From Hormiphora californensis (Eukaryota > Ctenophora > Tentaculata > Cydippida > Pleurobrachiidae), in NCBI GenBank assembly GCA_020137815.1, contig CM035354.1:7793487-7857486 (forward strand): a DNA stretch of 64,000 nt, read 5' to 3'. Positions 42,290-63,556 of the stretch are shown here, one piece after another (position 1 is the stretch's first letter; each line of letters starts with the position of its first letter). The position numbers and the translations under genes were made by a program. The notes under the pieces are model-generated. The model had not been told where the DNA came from and ran no database searches. It was given only the letters and a program-made list of their open reading frames with translations.

Positions 42290-44007
42290 TCGCCCCCCCG
42301 ATATTGAAAAGGCACTGTATGAACTCAACCTTATTCAGCCGGCCCACCAGGAGATATACCTGCCAGAATTCTGCGTGACTGCCGATCATCGCTGTCCTAC
42401 CCCCTATCCATCTTATGGGCCAAATCGTTTGATTCTGGTATTGTACCACCCTGTCTGAAACTTCAGTACATTGCGCCACTTTACAAAAAGGGTCCTAAAA
42501 TGAAAGCTGAAAACTACCGCCCGATCTCACTAACCAGCCACATTGCCAAGACATTTGAAAGGGTTGTAAGATCTCAAATGGTGTCATACTTTGAATCAGA
42601 GAATTTGTTCAACGAGTCTCAGCATGGGTTTAGAAGCAAGAGGAGCTGCTTATCCCAACTCACTCGTCACATTGACAATATTCTGAACAATCTCAACGAC
42701 CTTCTTGAAGTGGATGTAATCTACTTGGACTTCGAGAAGGCGTTTGATAAAGTTGACATCGGTGTGCTACTCGAAAAACTGCAGAGATATGGAGTTAAGG
42801 GCAAACTCCTTGAATGGATCCGCAGCTTCTTGCTAGACCGGAAACAAACGGTTTTAGTCGACGGCACATCATCTTCCTTTGCAGAGGTCAGAAGCGGTGT
42901 CCCACAAGGTACTGTGCTCGGCCCACTACTATTTTTGATCTACGTAATTGACTTGGAATCCGTAATCAAACACGGTTCTTCACTGTCGTTCGCTGATGAC
43001 ACCAAAATATTCTCTGCTATCCGGACTATGGTTGACAAACTGAACCTACAAAAGGATCTATACAGTGTGATAACCTGGGCGGAAGCTAACAACATGTCCT
43101 TGCACCAGTCCAAGTTCGAGGTCATGAACTATACGCTGAATCAAACCAATTCTCTCAGAGAACTACCGTTCAGTGCTGAGAACTATTCCTATCAACTCTC
43201 TGATGGAAGGTTCATCGATCCTTCAGACACTGTGCGTGATTTAGGTGTTGTACTCTCGAGTGATGGGCAATGGTCGGCCCAAATATCTCGTGTAGTCTCC
43301 ACGGCTAGTCGGGTTGCTGGATGGACACTAAGTGCCTTCAGATCCAGAACTCGCCGCACCATGATGACTCTTTACAAGTCACTAGTGCGTCCCCATCTAG
43401 ACTACTGCTGCACACTGTGGTCACCTACTAAAATCGGGGATATCAGTCGTGTTGAGGAGATCCAGCGATCCTACACTCGCAAGATTGCTGGTCTCAAGGG
43501 GTTGGATTACTGGCAACGTCTTCAGACTTTGGGACTTTTGTCACTTCAACGCCGTCGGGAGAGGTACACTGCCATCCTTGTTTGGAAAGTGTATAACAAC
43601 GAGATACCTAACAGTACTGCTATGACCTTCGCTGATACGCACCGCTCTGGCCCAAGAGCTATCGTCCCGCGTTATTCATATGAAGCCCAACGATCTAACC
43701 TTTCATTGTATGAACAGTCATTTGCGGTACTAGGTGCTAGGTTGTGGAATATTCTTCCACGAACTGTAAAAGAGGCTTCAACTCTTCACCAGTTCAAATC
43801 TCAGTTGGGTAGTTTTCTCTCCACTTTTCCTGACACACCCCCTGTCAGCGGTTACCCTGCTCAAGCCAACAGCAACTCAATATTGGAGTGGTGCTCGTAA
43901 CATTCTTGTGTGATTTTATGTTCGCTGAGCTGACCGTGTGTTTTTAGGAGGCTTATTATTTTAATGTATCCTGTGTTTTCACAAATTCTTGAACTGAACT
44001 GAACTGT
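42290..44007 (+). mobile_element. LINE, second family, 3' portion with (CTGAA)n tail
   Basis: LINE sequence from about 42290. The first 80 bases carry frameshifts, as they sit at the edge of the corrupted block. The RT reading frame follows, then a 90 bp 3' UTR, ending in short CTGAA repeats at 43989-44007. Directly after the tail begins the TIR-related repeat. It belongs to the same family as the fragment at 4.8-5.3 kb. Confidence 0.9.
42500..43900 (+). CDS. LINE reverse transcriptase, C-terminal 466 residues
   Basis: The in-frame text reaches back to about 42373 without a stop (PARILRDC, then LYKKGPK), so the ATG at 42500 is not the true start. RT motifs in order: NYRPISLTSHIAKTFERVV, QHGFRSKRSC, VIYLDFEKAFDKVD, SGVPQGTVLGPLLF and the catalytic SFADDTKIF near 42990. 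Then come the CR1/Jockey-type distal motifs HLDYCCTLWSP and SLQRRRERYTAILVWK. The endonuclease part is missing from the clean sequence. The frame is intact to TAA, implying recent mobility. Confidence 0.93.
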   Translation: MKAENYRPISLTSHIAKTFERVVRSQMVSYFESENLFNESQHGFRSKRSCLSQLTRHIDNILNNLNDLLEVDVIYLDFEKAFDKVDIGVLLEKLQRYGVKGKLLEWIRSFLLDRKQTVLVDGTSSSFAEVRSGVPQGTVLGPLLFLIYVIDLESVIKHGSSLSFADDTKIFSAIRTMVDKLNLQKDLYSVITWAEANNMSLHQSKFEVMNYTLNQTNSLRELPFSAENYSYQLSDGRFIDPSDTVRDLGVVLSSDGQWSAQISRVVSTASRVAGWTLSAFRSRTRRTMMTLYKSLVRPHLDYCCTLWSPTKIGDISRVEEIQRSYTRKIAGLKGLDYWQRLQTLGLLSLQRRRERYTAILVWKVYNNEIPNSTAMTFADTHRSGPRAIVPRYSYEAQRSNLSLYEQSFAVLGARLWNILPRTVKEASTLHQFKSQLGSFLSTFPDTPPVSGYPAQANSNSILEWCS

Positions 44008-44009
44008 TT

Positions 44010-44772
44010 GGAGGCCTGTTTACAGGTGCGTGCTGCCAAAAAAGTTGATTCACTAAAATGGCTCTAACCGCCCAACCACTCAACCGTTTTGGCTGATTCA
44101 AAGTTTATCTGGTAGGGTCCCTACCGTAGGGAATGTCAAGGCCTAACCCCAACCCAAACCCCAACCCTAACCCTAACCCTACTTTAGCCCTAATCCTAAA
44201 AAACCGTTTGTCAGCACTCCCAAAACACCCAGATTTTAACGCTGGCCAAATCTGGGTGCCTTTCATTGCTAACAATTCGTAGTTTTGGTGCACGCGACGG
44301 GTTAGGGCTATCCGTTAGGGTCTGGTTAGGGTTTGGTTTGGAGTTATCGGTTAGGGCTATCGATTCTCGGAAAACGTTAAAATCTGGGTGCCTTTCATTG
44401 CTAACAATTCGTAGTTTTAGGGCGCGCGACGGGTTAGGGCTATCCGTTAGGGTCTGGTTAGGGTTTGGTTTGGAGTTATCGGTTAGGGCTATCGATTCTC
44501 GGAAAACGTTAAAATCTGGGTGCCTTTCATTGCTAACAATTCGTAGTTTTAGCGCGCACGACGGGTTAGGGCTATCCGTTAGGGTCTGGTTAGGGTTTGG
44601 ATTGGGGTTATCGGTTAGGGCTATCGATTCTCTACCAGTTACCGTTTAGTTTACTCAAATTGGCCATGTGGTTGCGTGGCTATAGCCGTTTGAAAAAAGT
44701 CGGTCTAGGTGTACTCTTTTGGTAGCGCGCACCTGTAAACAGGCCGCAAGGCACCCAGATTATAATCGCACC
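44010..44772. mobile_element. TIR-bounded element (copy B), left end clipped
   Basis: Starts with GGCCTGTTTACAGGTGCG and ends CGCGCACCTGTAAACAGG...CACCCAGATTATAATCGC, matching the ends of copy A at 6043-7120. The outermost left bases are missing next to the LINE tail. The interior contains CCCTAACCCTAACCCTA at about 44165 and the 132-bp array. There is no coding capacity. Confidence 0.65.
44248..44643. repeat. 132-bp tandem repeat, three units, rich in GGTTAGGG
   Basis: Units begin at 44248, 44380 and 44512 (AAATCTGGGTGCCTTTCATT). Because 132 is a multiple of 3, a 127-residue artificial frame stays open through all three. Each unit includes several TTAGGG-like hexamers (GGGTTAGGGCTATCCGTTAG), giving the array a telomere-like look on a longer period. 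Confidence 0.95.
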
Positions 44773-45370
44773 CTCGATTCTCTAACTGATACCGGTTAGT
44801 TTACTCAAATCGGCCATGTGGTTCCATGGCTATAGCCGTTTGAAAAAAGTCGGTCTAAGTATACTCTTTTGGTAGCGCGCACCTGTAAACAGGCTGCAAG
44901 GCACCCAGATTATAATCGCGCCCCGCGTTGCGGGTCGCCGGAATATTTTTTGCGTTTCAACTTTCAGCACTCACGCTTTTTTCAGGTTACGCCTAAGGTA
45001 GGGTTTAAGTTAGTACTGGGATTCAGGTTGGGATAAGGGCTTGATATTTCCTATCAGATAAACTTTAAGTTAGCTAAAACGTTCCAGTAGTTTGGTGGTT
45101 AGAGCCATTTTAGTGCAGGGTACTTTTTGGCAGCACGGTGCCCGTCTCGCTCGGATTATTTCCCCCAAAACTGGAATAGTGTACCATAAAAAGTCCAACA
45201 GAGCATAACATCCAACTCCAATAGCGTGCCACATCAAGAAGAGACCACTCCAAGGACCAAAAGCGGTATCTTTTGAATAGGGAGCTCTCTTGGAGTGGTC
45301 TCTTCTGGATGTGTAGCGCTCTTGAATGTGGTGCACTCTTGGATTTGGTGCACTCCTGAACTTTTTTTAT
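44773..45370. repeat. Second right end of TIR element plus related repeat
   Basis: 44773-44925 repeats the right-end sequence of copy B (ACTCAAAT.GGCCATGTGG to GATTATAATCGCGCC). The region near 45260-45370 repeats the degenerate GGTGCACTCTTGGAT-type motif seen at 6400-6620. No gene is present. Confidence 0.6.
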
Positions 45371-46292
45371 GGTGCACCAATCACCAAGAGCGAGAATATA
45401 AGCTATTTTCTTCCGTTTTGACCCCTTGGGGATTATCCTGTTAAAAGCTCCCTAAATACTGTTTTAAACCGAATACGTCTTTGTAGTTCTGAAGAAAATA
45501 CAATCAACAACAAAAAAGTTTCATTTTGGTCACACGCTGCACGCACCGCTGCACTAATTTTTTCTTAGCAGGCAATATACATTATAAAAACTAGCCACCG
45601 CTGAGGATAACTCTACCATTGAAGATTGAAGACATTAGGAAAAGTATGCTGCATGGGACTTTTATATAGGGGTTCTGTCATGATTTCGATTCCCTGAAAA
45701 ATAGCTGACTTGTCAGCGTTAAAATCTGCGTTGCGACGTTTATCTGGAGCCACAAAACTATCCTTTTGGTCACGTGGCCTAGTTTTGTACAATGACATAG
45801 CTTGGAGGTTGGGTCACGTGACACGGTGATCTCATGCTACCAGTGAAGATAAAGAGACATCGAGAGAGAAAGAGGGGGAGAGTGAGTAGATGATACTTTT
45901 AAAGTGTTTTCTATATATCTGTTTTCTTTATCTCTATATGGATTAGATTCATTCCTTGAAGTACCAAGATAGCACCTGAAGAAGTCAGATCAGAGCCCGA
46001 CATATCAGTTCTTATTCGTTCACCGTTTTTTATAGCCTCACAGCAGCTGTTCAATCCAGCCCGGTGTCTGGACTATTCATCCTCTCACACCTACCTGACG
46101 TTTGTTATTCTCTGTGAAAGATAACACAACTGCACTGTAGCTATCTAAACACTGATTTCTTCCTTGTCCAGCACTGTATTATATATTTTCTGAATTGCTT
46201 TTTGCCCTTCACATTTTGTTGGTAAGTTACACACAAATTAATTACCATGTTGCCACATCAACCTCTCTCTTTCACTGTTTTCTCTCTCTCAC

Positions 46293-46377
<85 letters not shown>

Positions 46378-46414
46378 GTGTTCTCCCAATTAACCCGGCA
46401 GCTAATTCACAGCC
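45371..46414. other. Upstream region of nucleoredoxin
   Basis: No exon was recognised. It holds a CACGTGAC E-box-like site near 45812 and a (CT)n tract at 46283-46372. An acceptor-like CCCGGCAG at 46395-46402 and CACAG at 46408-46412 lie just before the start codon, suggesting a 5' UTR intron or a trans-splice site. Confidence 0.5.
46283..46372. repeat. (CT)n microsatellite upstream of nucleoredoxin start
   Basis: About 90 bp of CT with minor breaks, ending 42 bases before the ATG and about 22 bases before the first acceptor-like AG, where a polypyrimidine tract would be expected. Confidence 0.95.
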
Positions 46415-49400
46415 ATGTCTGCCTTTGTCGAGTTACTCGGAAGTAAGCTGCAGGGAAAATCAGGGGAGGTTGATACCGCCACCGCACTTGCTGACAAATA
46501 TGTGGCGCTGTACTTTAGTGCTCACTGGTGTCCCCCCTGCCGAGGATTCACCCCCGAACTAGCGAAACTGTACTTGAAGCTGAGCGACAAGCCCTTTGAG
46601 ATCGTGTTTGTGAGCAGTGATAAGGCTGATGGAGCGTTTAACGAGTATTATGAGACTATGCCTTGGTTGGCACTCCCCTACGCTGACAGGGACAGGAAGG
46701 CTGCTCTGAGCGCTAAATTCAAGGTAAAGAGATCATTATTCTACATGAAACTTTCTTTCCTCATTATGTAAAGGAGTCCCTTACAGTAGGGTTCCACTTG
46801 AATAATACAACTCTCCCTTCTTGCTACAATTCAACTGTTTTACGGGAAACCCTGCCCCCCCACCGGTGGGGGCCACCCCTCACGTCTTACTGTCGCCAGA
46901 TTGCAGACTGTAACATTCACATGCCCCCCCCCCTAGGTAAAAGGAATTCCCTCGCTCATCATGCTGGACAAGGACGGTAGTGTGCTGAACAAGGATGCCC
47001 GGTCAGATGTTGATAGTGACCCGGAGGGACACAAGTTCCCCTGGGCTCCCCCTGCTGTCAAGGATGTCATTGGTACGTGTTGCTCTGTTGAGTACGTGAT
47101 AGTCTTATAGTGGGTAGATGTCATTGGTGTATTGGGATGATGATGTTAGTTGGTGAGTGCATGATAACGATAACTGGTAGGATAAAGCGTAGAGAATATA
47201 ATACCGATCTTAGTTTCACCTGTTTAGTCTGGCTGACAAAGAAAAAAAAAGGAAGATAATTGAACAGGTGCTAGGAAACAATATATATCTGGCCCTAACT
47301 AATCTAGTGGCGGGGGTCCTATGAGATAGCACCTGCCCATTACCATGCACCCTCTATCACTTGTCATTAGCCAGGTGTATTGTAGTATCTTTAGCAGGTG
47401 TATCTTACTATACCTCATGAGTCATGTGTACTACAAAACAGTAAACACGCTCACACATTCACACAATATGTTTTAACCGTGTCAGCGCTAAATATTATGA
47501 ATATGGTCGTGTCTAACCTAATCAGTTCCTATATGTTCCAATTTCAACCAGGTCGATTCTTGAGCATACTGTATTTATCAGCTACTGCAGCAGTAGTAAA
47601 AAGTTGAGCTAGTAGAGCTTGAAAGAGCATACTGATGTGCTGGTGTATGCAGGGATCGCCTAGTGTACATTATTGTGTGCAGGAAATACACATTTACTGT
47701 TGTTAGTATAATGTGCTAAGCATCAGAGGGAGAGGTAGAGAGAGCCCCGTAGCTAGTAAAAATACTTTTACTTTCGATTTGTCTTCTCATCACTTTCACT
47801 TGTCCAGGTACCGAGTTTGTGGACCGAGAAGGCAAGACTGTTACCATGGAGAGCCTGAAAGGAAAACACATCGGAATTTACTTCTCCGCTCACTGGTGAG
47901 ATGATCTCATGGGACAAATAGATAGGGGTAGATATCGGGGGGGGGGGGGGTCAATAAATGCTGCTGAGCAGTCGACTATTATTATTATACCCCACACTAT
48001 CAGCTGCAGCTATAGATCTCAAATTAGAGTAGAAAAGGAGCCGTGCTGTAGTCCAGACACACAGACCTTATCGACCATGAATATCAAACATAAAACATTA
48101 GATCACCCTGCGGCCTGCCTCCAGTCTGGAGGCTCCAGGCGATAGCATGACGTTATTTCTCCAGCTGAGTGAGCTATTGCTTGTGAAAAGGTTTTCAATT
48201 TTTCAGCTTTCTTTCTTTTTAAAGTTCTTTTAACTAATTCTACACTCGACTACCAAGTAATGACATGTACACTCCAACCTGCACTGTTAGACCAATTATA
48301 CCAACGACTAGTAGATGGAGAGAGACAATAGAGATAGGGGGATCGGAAGAGAGTAAACTAAATGTCAGTTACCATAGCAACTAACTCTTATAATTTCTCC
48401 GATTTGTCACCTTAGTTATTATAATACTCCAAGCTAAGGACAGAATGGCTCCTTTTCTCTTGTTCGCGAAATATCCTAATTCATGTGTGCGAGAAAGAGA
48501 GAAAATATTTTCATCCGTGTTCTGTAGACTAAACTATTCCATGTAATGATCACAACCCCCGTCGGCATCTAGTGAGTCATCAACCCCTCCTCTTTTCCAG
48601 GTGTCCTCCCTGCCAGTCATTCACACCAAAACTTGCTGAAACGTACAACAAGATGAAGGCAGCTGGGAAAAATTTCGAGATAATCTTCGCTTCCAGTGAT
48701 AGTAACCAGGAACAATTCGAGTAAGTATCCCTACCACCGTCTTCCCTTCTTTCCTTCCCCATCCTTCCTCCTTTTTCTCCAAATTACCCCTCTTCCCCCA
48801 GGTAGTTCTTTCGGTAGTTTACACTGCCCCACACTCTCACAGTGTGTCCACTGCCACAGTGTGTCCACTGCCTCATTTACTAAAACCTCTCTCCCTTCAG
48901 TACATACTATGCCGAGATGCCCTGGCTAGCAGTTCCCTATAGCGACCGAGAGAGGAAAGAAAGCCTTTCTCGGATCTTTGGCGTGTCAGGTAAAAGAACA
49001 AGAATTCACGGGAAAAAACGTATGTCACTACCTAGTGGCGGATACTGGGTGTTAGTTAGGACCAGTCCTTGAGAGTTCAATATTTGATTGACTCCTTTCA
49101 CCATCCTACCATTTTCACAAAAAATCCTGCTCACCGTGAACTCTTTAGCTCAAGTAATCTCAGCTATTATTGAAAACCTTTCCAGGAATCCCAACTTTGG
49201 TAATTCTGAACCCTGATTTGAGTGTGGTGAGCGCCAATGCTAGGGGACGTATTGGAGGTGATCCTGAGGGAAATGAGTTCCCCTGGGGACCAAGGGTAAG
49301 CAAGGGAGGGAAGAAGAGAGAGATAGGGTGGGAGGGAAGAAGAGAGATAGAGAGTGAGAGATAAAGTGGTATACATTGAGGGAGATGGAGAGGTAGAAGG

Positions 49401-50821
49401 ATATGCATATGCGTAACGACACGCAGCAAATTAGCTAGCACGATTTCTGACATACACACACACCAACAACACACAATTCCTAGAACAGCACAATAATTAG
49501 TGGCCGTAAAATATACCACCGATACCACGCACTTGCTATACATATATTATTTTGTCCAGCAAGCTCAGTGAGCTTAGCTCACACACACTATAACTATATA
49601 GACCAGTTTTCCATTCAATATATTCCTATTTATCATGTTTATCCCATCCCCAGTAACATTTCTTTCCCCAGTCAATGCTCTGCAGCTTCCAGTGTTTCTC
49701 TTTTTGTGTACCATCTGCTATCCGTTTCCTATCACACTCTCCTTCTTTGTCTCCCTCTAGTCTGTATCTCTCTTCCTTTCTCTTGGCCCTCTCTCTCTAC
49801 AACACTATATTGTACAACAGTCTTTTCTCTAATAGGTGCAATAGCCTGCTACTAGCATTCCCATACCACACACAGTTCTGCGTGGAAACAAAAGCAGGGA
49901 GAAAGAGAGAGGGAGAGAGGAGAGGGAGGGAGAGAGAGGGGGTAGAGTGAGTCAGAGAAAGAAAGAGGGCAAGAAAGAAAGAGGGGTAGAGAAAAAGTAA
50001 AAAGTTATGAGAGAGAGAGGTATAGAGACTAAAGAGAGAGGTAGGTGATCTAATATATCCTTCACAGTTGCATGCATTTATTCACCAAGTAAAATGTCTT
50101 TGATCTGTCCATCCTCAGGTGGCATCTGATAATCCTGTGAATCTAATTCTCTCACACCATCACACAGTCCAATATGAACTATGATCACTACCCCCCCCCC
50201 CCCCCTTCATGTTCACCAAACCCCCCTGTCCCCCACTAAACTCCCCCTTCCCTACTAACCCTCCCCCTCCTCAGACCCTGACCAACATTGACGAGGATCC
50301 CTCCGATGCCAACGAGTTTGTGTGTGTCTACTTCGTAAAGGGCAATATGGGTGATGATGATGCTAACGCCATCATGGATGAGATGCGTGCACAGGGACAG
50401 AAGTACATTGACAGTGCTACTAGTGCTGACAGCAGAGAGTTCATCTTCTACTATTCTAATGATACCGTGAGTAGTATTGCTTTTATTGGGTCTCTTCTAG
50501 GGGATAATTGCCGCCTCATGATGGTGCCACTAACTGCCGTCTTTTTTGCATTATTATATTTACTCACACCCTGTCAAAATGGTCAGGTATCTAGTCAGAT
50601 CTTCCTTTCTCACACCCTCTATATTTCAGAATGGTCAGGTATCTAGTCAGATTGTATCTTCCTTTGAGGATGCTCCAGCTGGTGACGGACCCCTGATGAT
50701 ACTTCTTGATATCCCTGCTGGTGGGAAGTACTACCTCCACTCTGAGGCCACTGTTGGTGCTGTTAAGGAGATCATTGACAGTTATAAGGGAGGCGCCATT
50801 ACATTGTCTCAGCTCCAGTAA
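46415..50821 (+). CDS. NXN: Nucleoredoxin, thioredoxin-fold oxidoreductase, eight exons
   Basis: Exons: 46415-46723, 46937-47072, 47808-47895, 48601-48720, 48901-48989, 49186-49295, 50275-50466, 50630-50821. All are GT-AG with consistent phases, giving 411 residues (human NXN 435). Two tryparedoxin-like domains each carry the redox centre WCPPC, in SAHWCPPCRGFTP (residues about 38-42) and SAHWCPPCQSFTP. In the second, the Trp codon is split by intron 3. Both continue with EMPWLA.PY.D and GIPSLIMLD or GIPTLVILN, typical of the family. A third, cysteine-free thioredoxin-like domain (exons 7-8) matches the C-terminus of NXN, which reduces disulfides and modulates Dishevelled in Wnt signalling in vertebrates. 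The human protein lacks a standard CPPC in domain 1, so having two is the ancestral-looking state. Confidence 0.93.
47073..47807 (+). other. Nucleoredoxin intron 2, nothing else recognised
   Basis: A 735 bp intron without recognisable exon, repeat family or RNA gene. Intron 3 (47896-48600) has a 13-base G run at 47939 and an RFX X-box match at 48368-48381. Intron 6 (49296-50274) has GA tracts at 49300-49365 and 49890-50040 and a C run at 50191-50204. Confidence 0.7.
48368..48381. promoter_or_regulatory. X-box (RFX) consensus match in nucleoredoxin intron 3
   Basis: GTTACCATAGCAAC fits GTNRCC-N2-RGYAAC at every constrained position. RFX factors bind such sites, often in ciliary gene promoters. 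This one is intronic, so function is unproven. Confidence 0.4.
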
Positions 50822-52752
50822 AGGGAGAAAGGACACCGCTATATGAACTCTTGTATCTTGACAGTTTTTGTTGTTTTGCGGAAAAGTGAATGTTGTTCTG
50901 CTGGTAATGTTGCATGAATTTTATATCTCCTGTGAAACGCTAAGTATAATGTGAAATACCAATTTATTATGTATACCAATGGTTAAACTGGTCTCTTTTT
51001 TGATAAACTAAATAATTGATGCCATGATTGTTGGCGAAAGTAAACCCGAAACAAAAAGGAGCTTGTCACCCGATATTATCGGGTTTGGCAGACGCAGCAG
51101 CTGCATCACAGTGATCATTGGAACGCGCGATCACTCATTCTTGGTGGTATTTGCGCAAACTCTAGGACGCGCAAAGAATAAACGCGCATAAAGTGTGCGC
51201 GTTTTAGAATTTAATGCAAATGTAATCCTCCAAAACACGAGTTGCAACTCGTTGAAAAATCCTGTTTTGTGATTTGTCCTTCGTTTCAGACCCTCAGCAG
51301 GGTGCCCTATGCAACGTATGGTTAGATAGCAGCGATCATACAAGCATACATACATGTTATTTCACTCTACAGAACACAGTACAGATCGAAGAATCGCCAC
51401 AGCGCTTCATCTGGATAGGCTGCCCACTGCAGCTGTGGCCTGTGAGGCTCGCAGTCAGCAGTGCTAATCAATGTCCATTAACCATAGAAGATATACTGAA
51501 ATACCAAAGTTGTTTAAATTTAAGACTTTCTTGCATACTTCAATCTTCTCTAATCTAGTTTTGTGGTACGAATTGGTAGGTGATCTGCTATTCAGTCTTC
51601 AGAAATCTAGTCATACTTTGACGGCAGCTGCTTGACATAACGGTACCCAATAATAATTAGCCAGTCATAGCATTAATTCCTAGCTCCAAAGAGTGCCATC
51701 GTCATCAAGTTAATTCCATGCAAAAGACCATGAACTACTGGTGTCAGAACTTGTATGGGTTTGGTTCACCCTTTGTTCAGGAGGAGACCGCACTAATTCA
51801 CCAGATAAACTTTTAATTGTCAAGCTACTCCATGTCTGTGTGTGGACAACAGCATTTGACTAAGTTGTCTGAGATTATATACTGACTAATACACTACATT
51901 CTCTCTAATAGATTCTTTGTATTTTGTTCTGTTTACATTGTCAATCAAGCTAACATGCTGCCAGAGACTACTGCAGAGAGTACTTGATAACCTGGCCAGT
52001 TATAGTGTTTGACATGCTTCACGTAGTACAAGAGTACTATAAGAGTTAGCGTGTTTCGGTAGTTTAGGCTACGTTTAGATCATGTGATAATAGCAGAATG
52101 CACACAGCCTAAAAAGTGGTTCCTCGGTTTAGAAACCCAATAAAACCCTCTTTTTTAACTTGCTTCGTGCTTCATCCTGCGCTTCACAATTGACGGTTAA
52201 GATGAAAAGTCAGCTTTCAATTTTCCCACATCTAATAATAACTTGCCATCATTCTATTCTTCAACTTTTCAATTCTTATTGGGAGAAACTTATTACATTT
52301 CGTTACATACTGCCACGGCCATTGTTTCACTGTTTCCTATTCTCGCTTGTGCTGCTGCTGCCTTCGTTAGTAAAGCTTTTCAGCTGTTCATATAATACCC
52401 ACACTTGCAAATAGTTACACACACATAGTTCTCTCTCTCTATCTCTCTCTCTCTCTCTCTCTCTTTCTATCTCTCTCTCTCTCTCTCTCCTTCTCTCTCT
52501 CTCACACACTAAAACACTTTACTTAGTGGTTTTGCTAACGAGCTAATTTGTGAGACAGTAGGAACTACGTGCATATTATGCGACACATGTGTTCCCCTCT
52601 CTCCCACTTGTCTCTGTGCTGCAGTAGTGAGAGAGGGCCACCTACCTCCCCCCCCCCCCAAACACTTATCTTCTTCCTCTGCCATATTTCCCTGACTCCG
52701 GTTCCCGGTAATTTTATTGCCCCTTTATTTTACAAGGCGACATGAACTAGAG
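50822..52752. other. Intergenic between nucleoredoxin and CH-domain gene
   Basis: The nucleoredoxin 3' UTR occupies the left end. No exon was recognised. The stretch 51060-51200 is unusually rich in CGCG and GCGC for this window (CGCGCGATCAC, ACGCGCAAAGAATAAACGCG). (CT)n lies at 52430-52505 and a C run at 52650-52660. The promoter of the CH-domain gene is expected near its right end. Confidence 0.5.
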
Positions 52753-62314
<9,562 letters not shown>

Positions 62315-62797
62315 GTAACTATGCACGGTGCCCCTGAAGGACGTTCCACCTCGACCGAGCCCCCCAAAAAAACGAACGGTTGTGTGACCTAAAGGGGACC
62401 TCTGGGAACTACGCAGGACCGTGGGGGAAAATATATCATAGTAGCCTAAGGAGAAAATCGCATTTTCCCTCACACTGGCCAAATTCTACATTCCACACTT
62501 TCAAATCTTATTTTTTCGGCCAAAATCAAGTCACCCTAGGGTTTTTTGACACGCCGAATCGATTGCCGCTGGAATTGGAACTCTAAATCCACGGCAACAT
62601 TGTTAAAATGGCGTTTTTTGGGGTTTTTTTGCGCTTTTTTGCCCTGAACTGCATTTATATGACGAGTGAGACTTCTGACTATATTTTTAAAGTGTTCCTC
62701 GGTCGATTTTCTTCCCGATTCCAAATTTTTGTGAAAATCGGTTACCAAGTAGATAAACTGTTAAAAATACAGCACTAATGAAAAATGACTGTTTCAG

Positions 62798-62829
62798 ATG
62801 AGAACAATGTGACGCTCATACCTTTCCAA
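62798..62829 (+). CDS. Candidate small exon of the CH-domain gene
   Basis: It is flanked by GTTTCAG and GTAGAT. It enters in phase 1, as required by the previous exon, and encodes DENNVTLIPFQ-type text. It is short and unsupported by homology. Confidence 0.35.
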
Positions 62830-63047
62830 GTAGATCTCTTCCCAGGCAAGAAACAGTGCTACTGGTCGATCAAAACATGACTTCTACATTCCCTAGAGGA
62901 TAGGAGGGAGTGGAACATGGTGAGTACAAAATTAAAATTGATTGCCAAGTTACATTAATTGTTAGACAGGATTAAATGTACGCAACCGGGTATAAAAAAT
63001 TAAAAGTGTAAATGGTATAGTCATAAATAGTTTGTAATGCTGTGAGT

Positions 63048-63334
63048 CTATACATGAGAAGCGTTATAAGCTAGCCCCGCTCTTCCCAGCTGCAGTTTGT
63101 AGTGGGGCGAGGTCATGTTGTTCACTTTGTAGTTGGACCACAGTGCATTCCAACTAGAATGTGCGTTCTCCAGCTCCTGCTCGGAGAACATCCCTAGAGG
63201 CCTACCCAAGTTATAATATATGAACTCCTCCAAATGTTCCTCAATGATGTGGAACTTGGTGGTGGTGGATGTTCCATAGTAGGCCCTAAGTGTGGAGAGG
63301 CAATCCCTGAACTCCTGTATTGCCGACCTGTATC
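63048..63334 (-). CDS. Mirror copy of the same coding-like segment, left arm
   Basis: Reverse-complement counterpart of the segment at 63557-63843, identical through the part that can be read, with its stop codon at 63048-63050. If the palindrome is an assembly artefact, only one of the two copies exists. Confidence 0.4.
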
Positions 63335-63556
63335 CTGATTGGAGAGAGGGTGGTAGATGCTACATTCGGACCATGATTTAGTGGCACCCCAATTTAGTGG
63401 CATCCCGATTTAGTGGTCAAAACCCTTTCCCGCAAGGATGCCACTAAATCGATCCTTGCGGGAAAGGGTTTTGACCACTAAATCGGGATGCCACTAAATT
63501 GGGGTGCCATTAAATCATGTTCCGAATGTAGCATCTACCACCCTCTCTCCAATCAG

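Noticed and set aside
44248-44643. Repeat protein of 127 residues (SGCLSLLTIRSF-type units)
   Set aside because: The frame is open only because the DNA repeat length is divisible by three and lacks stops. There is no start context and no homology.
44150-44650. Telomere
   Set aside because: TTAGGG-like words are interspersed in a 132-bp unit and flanked by ordinary sequence on both sides, so this is an interstitial repeat.
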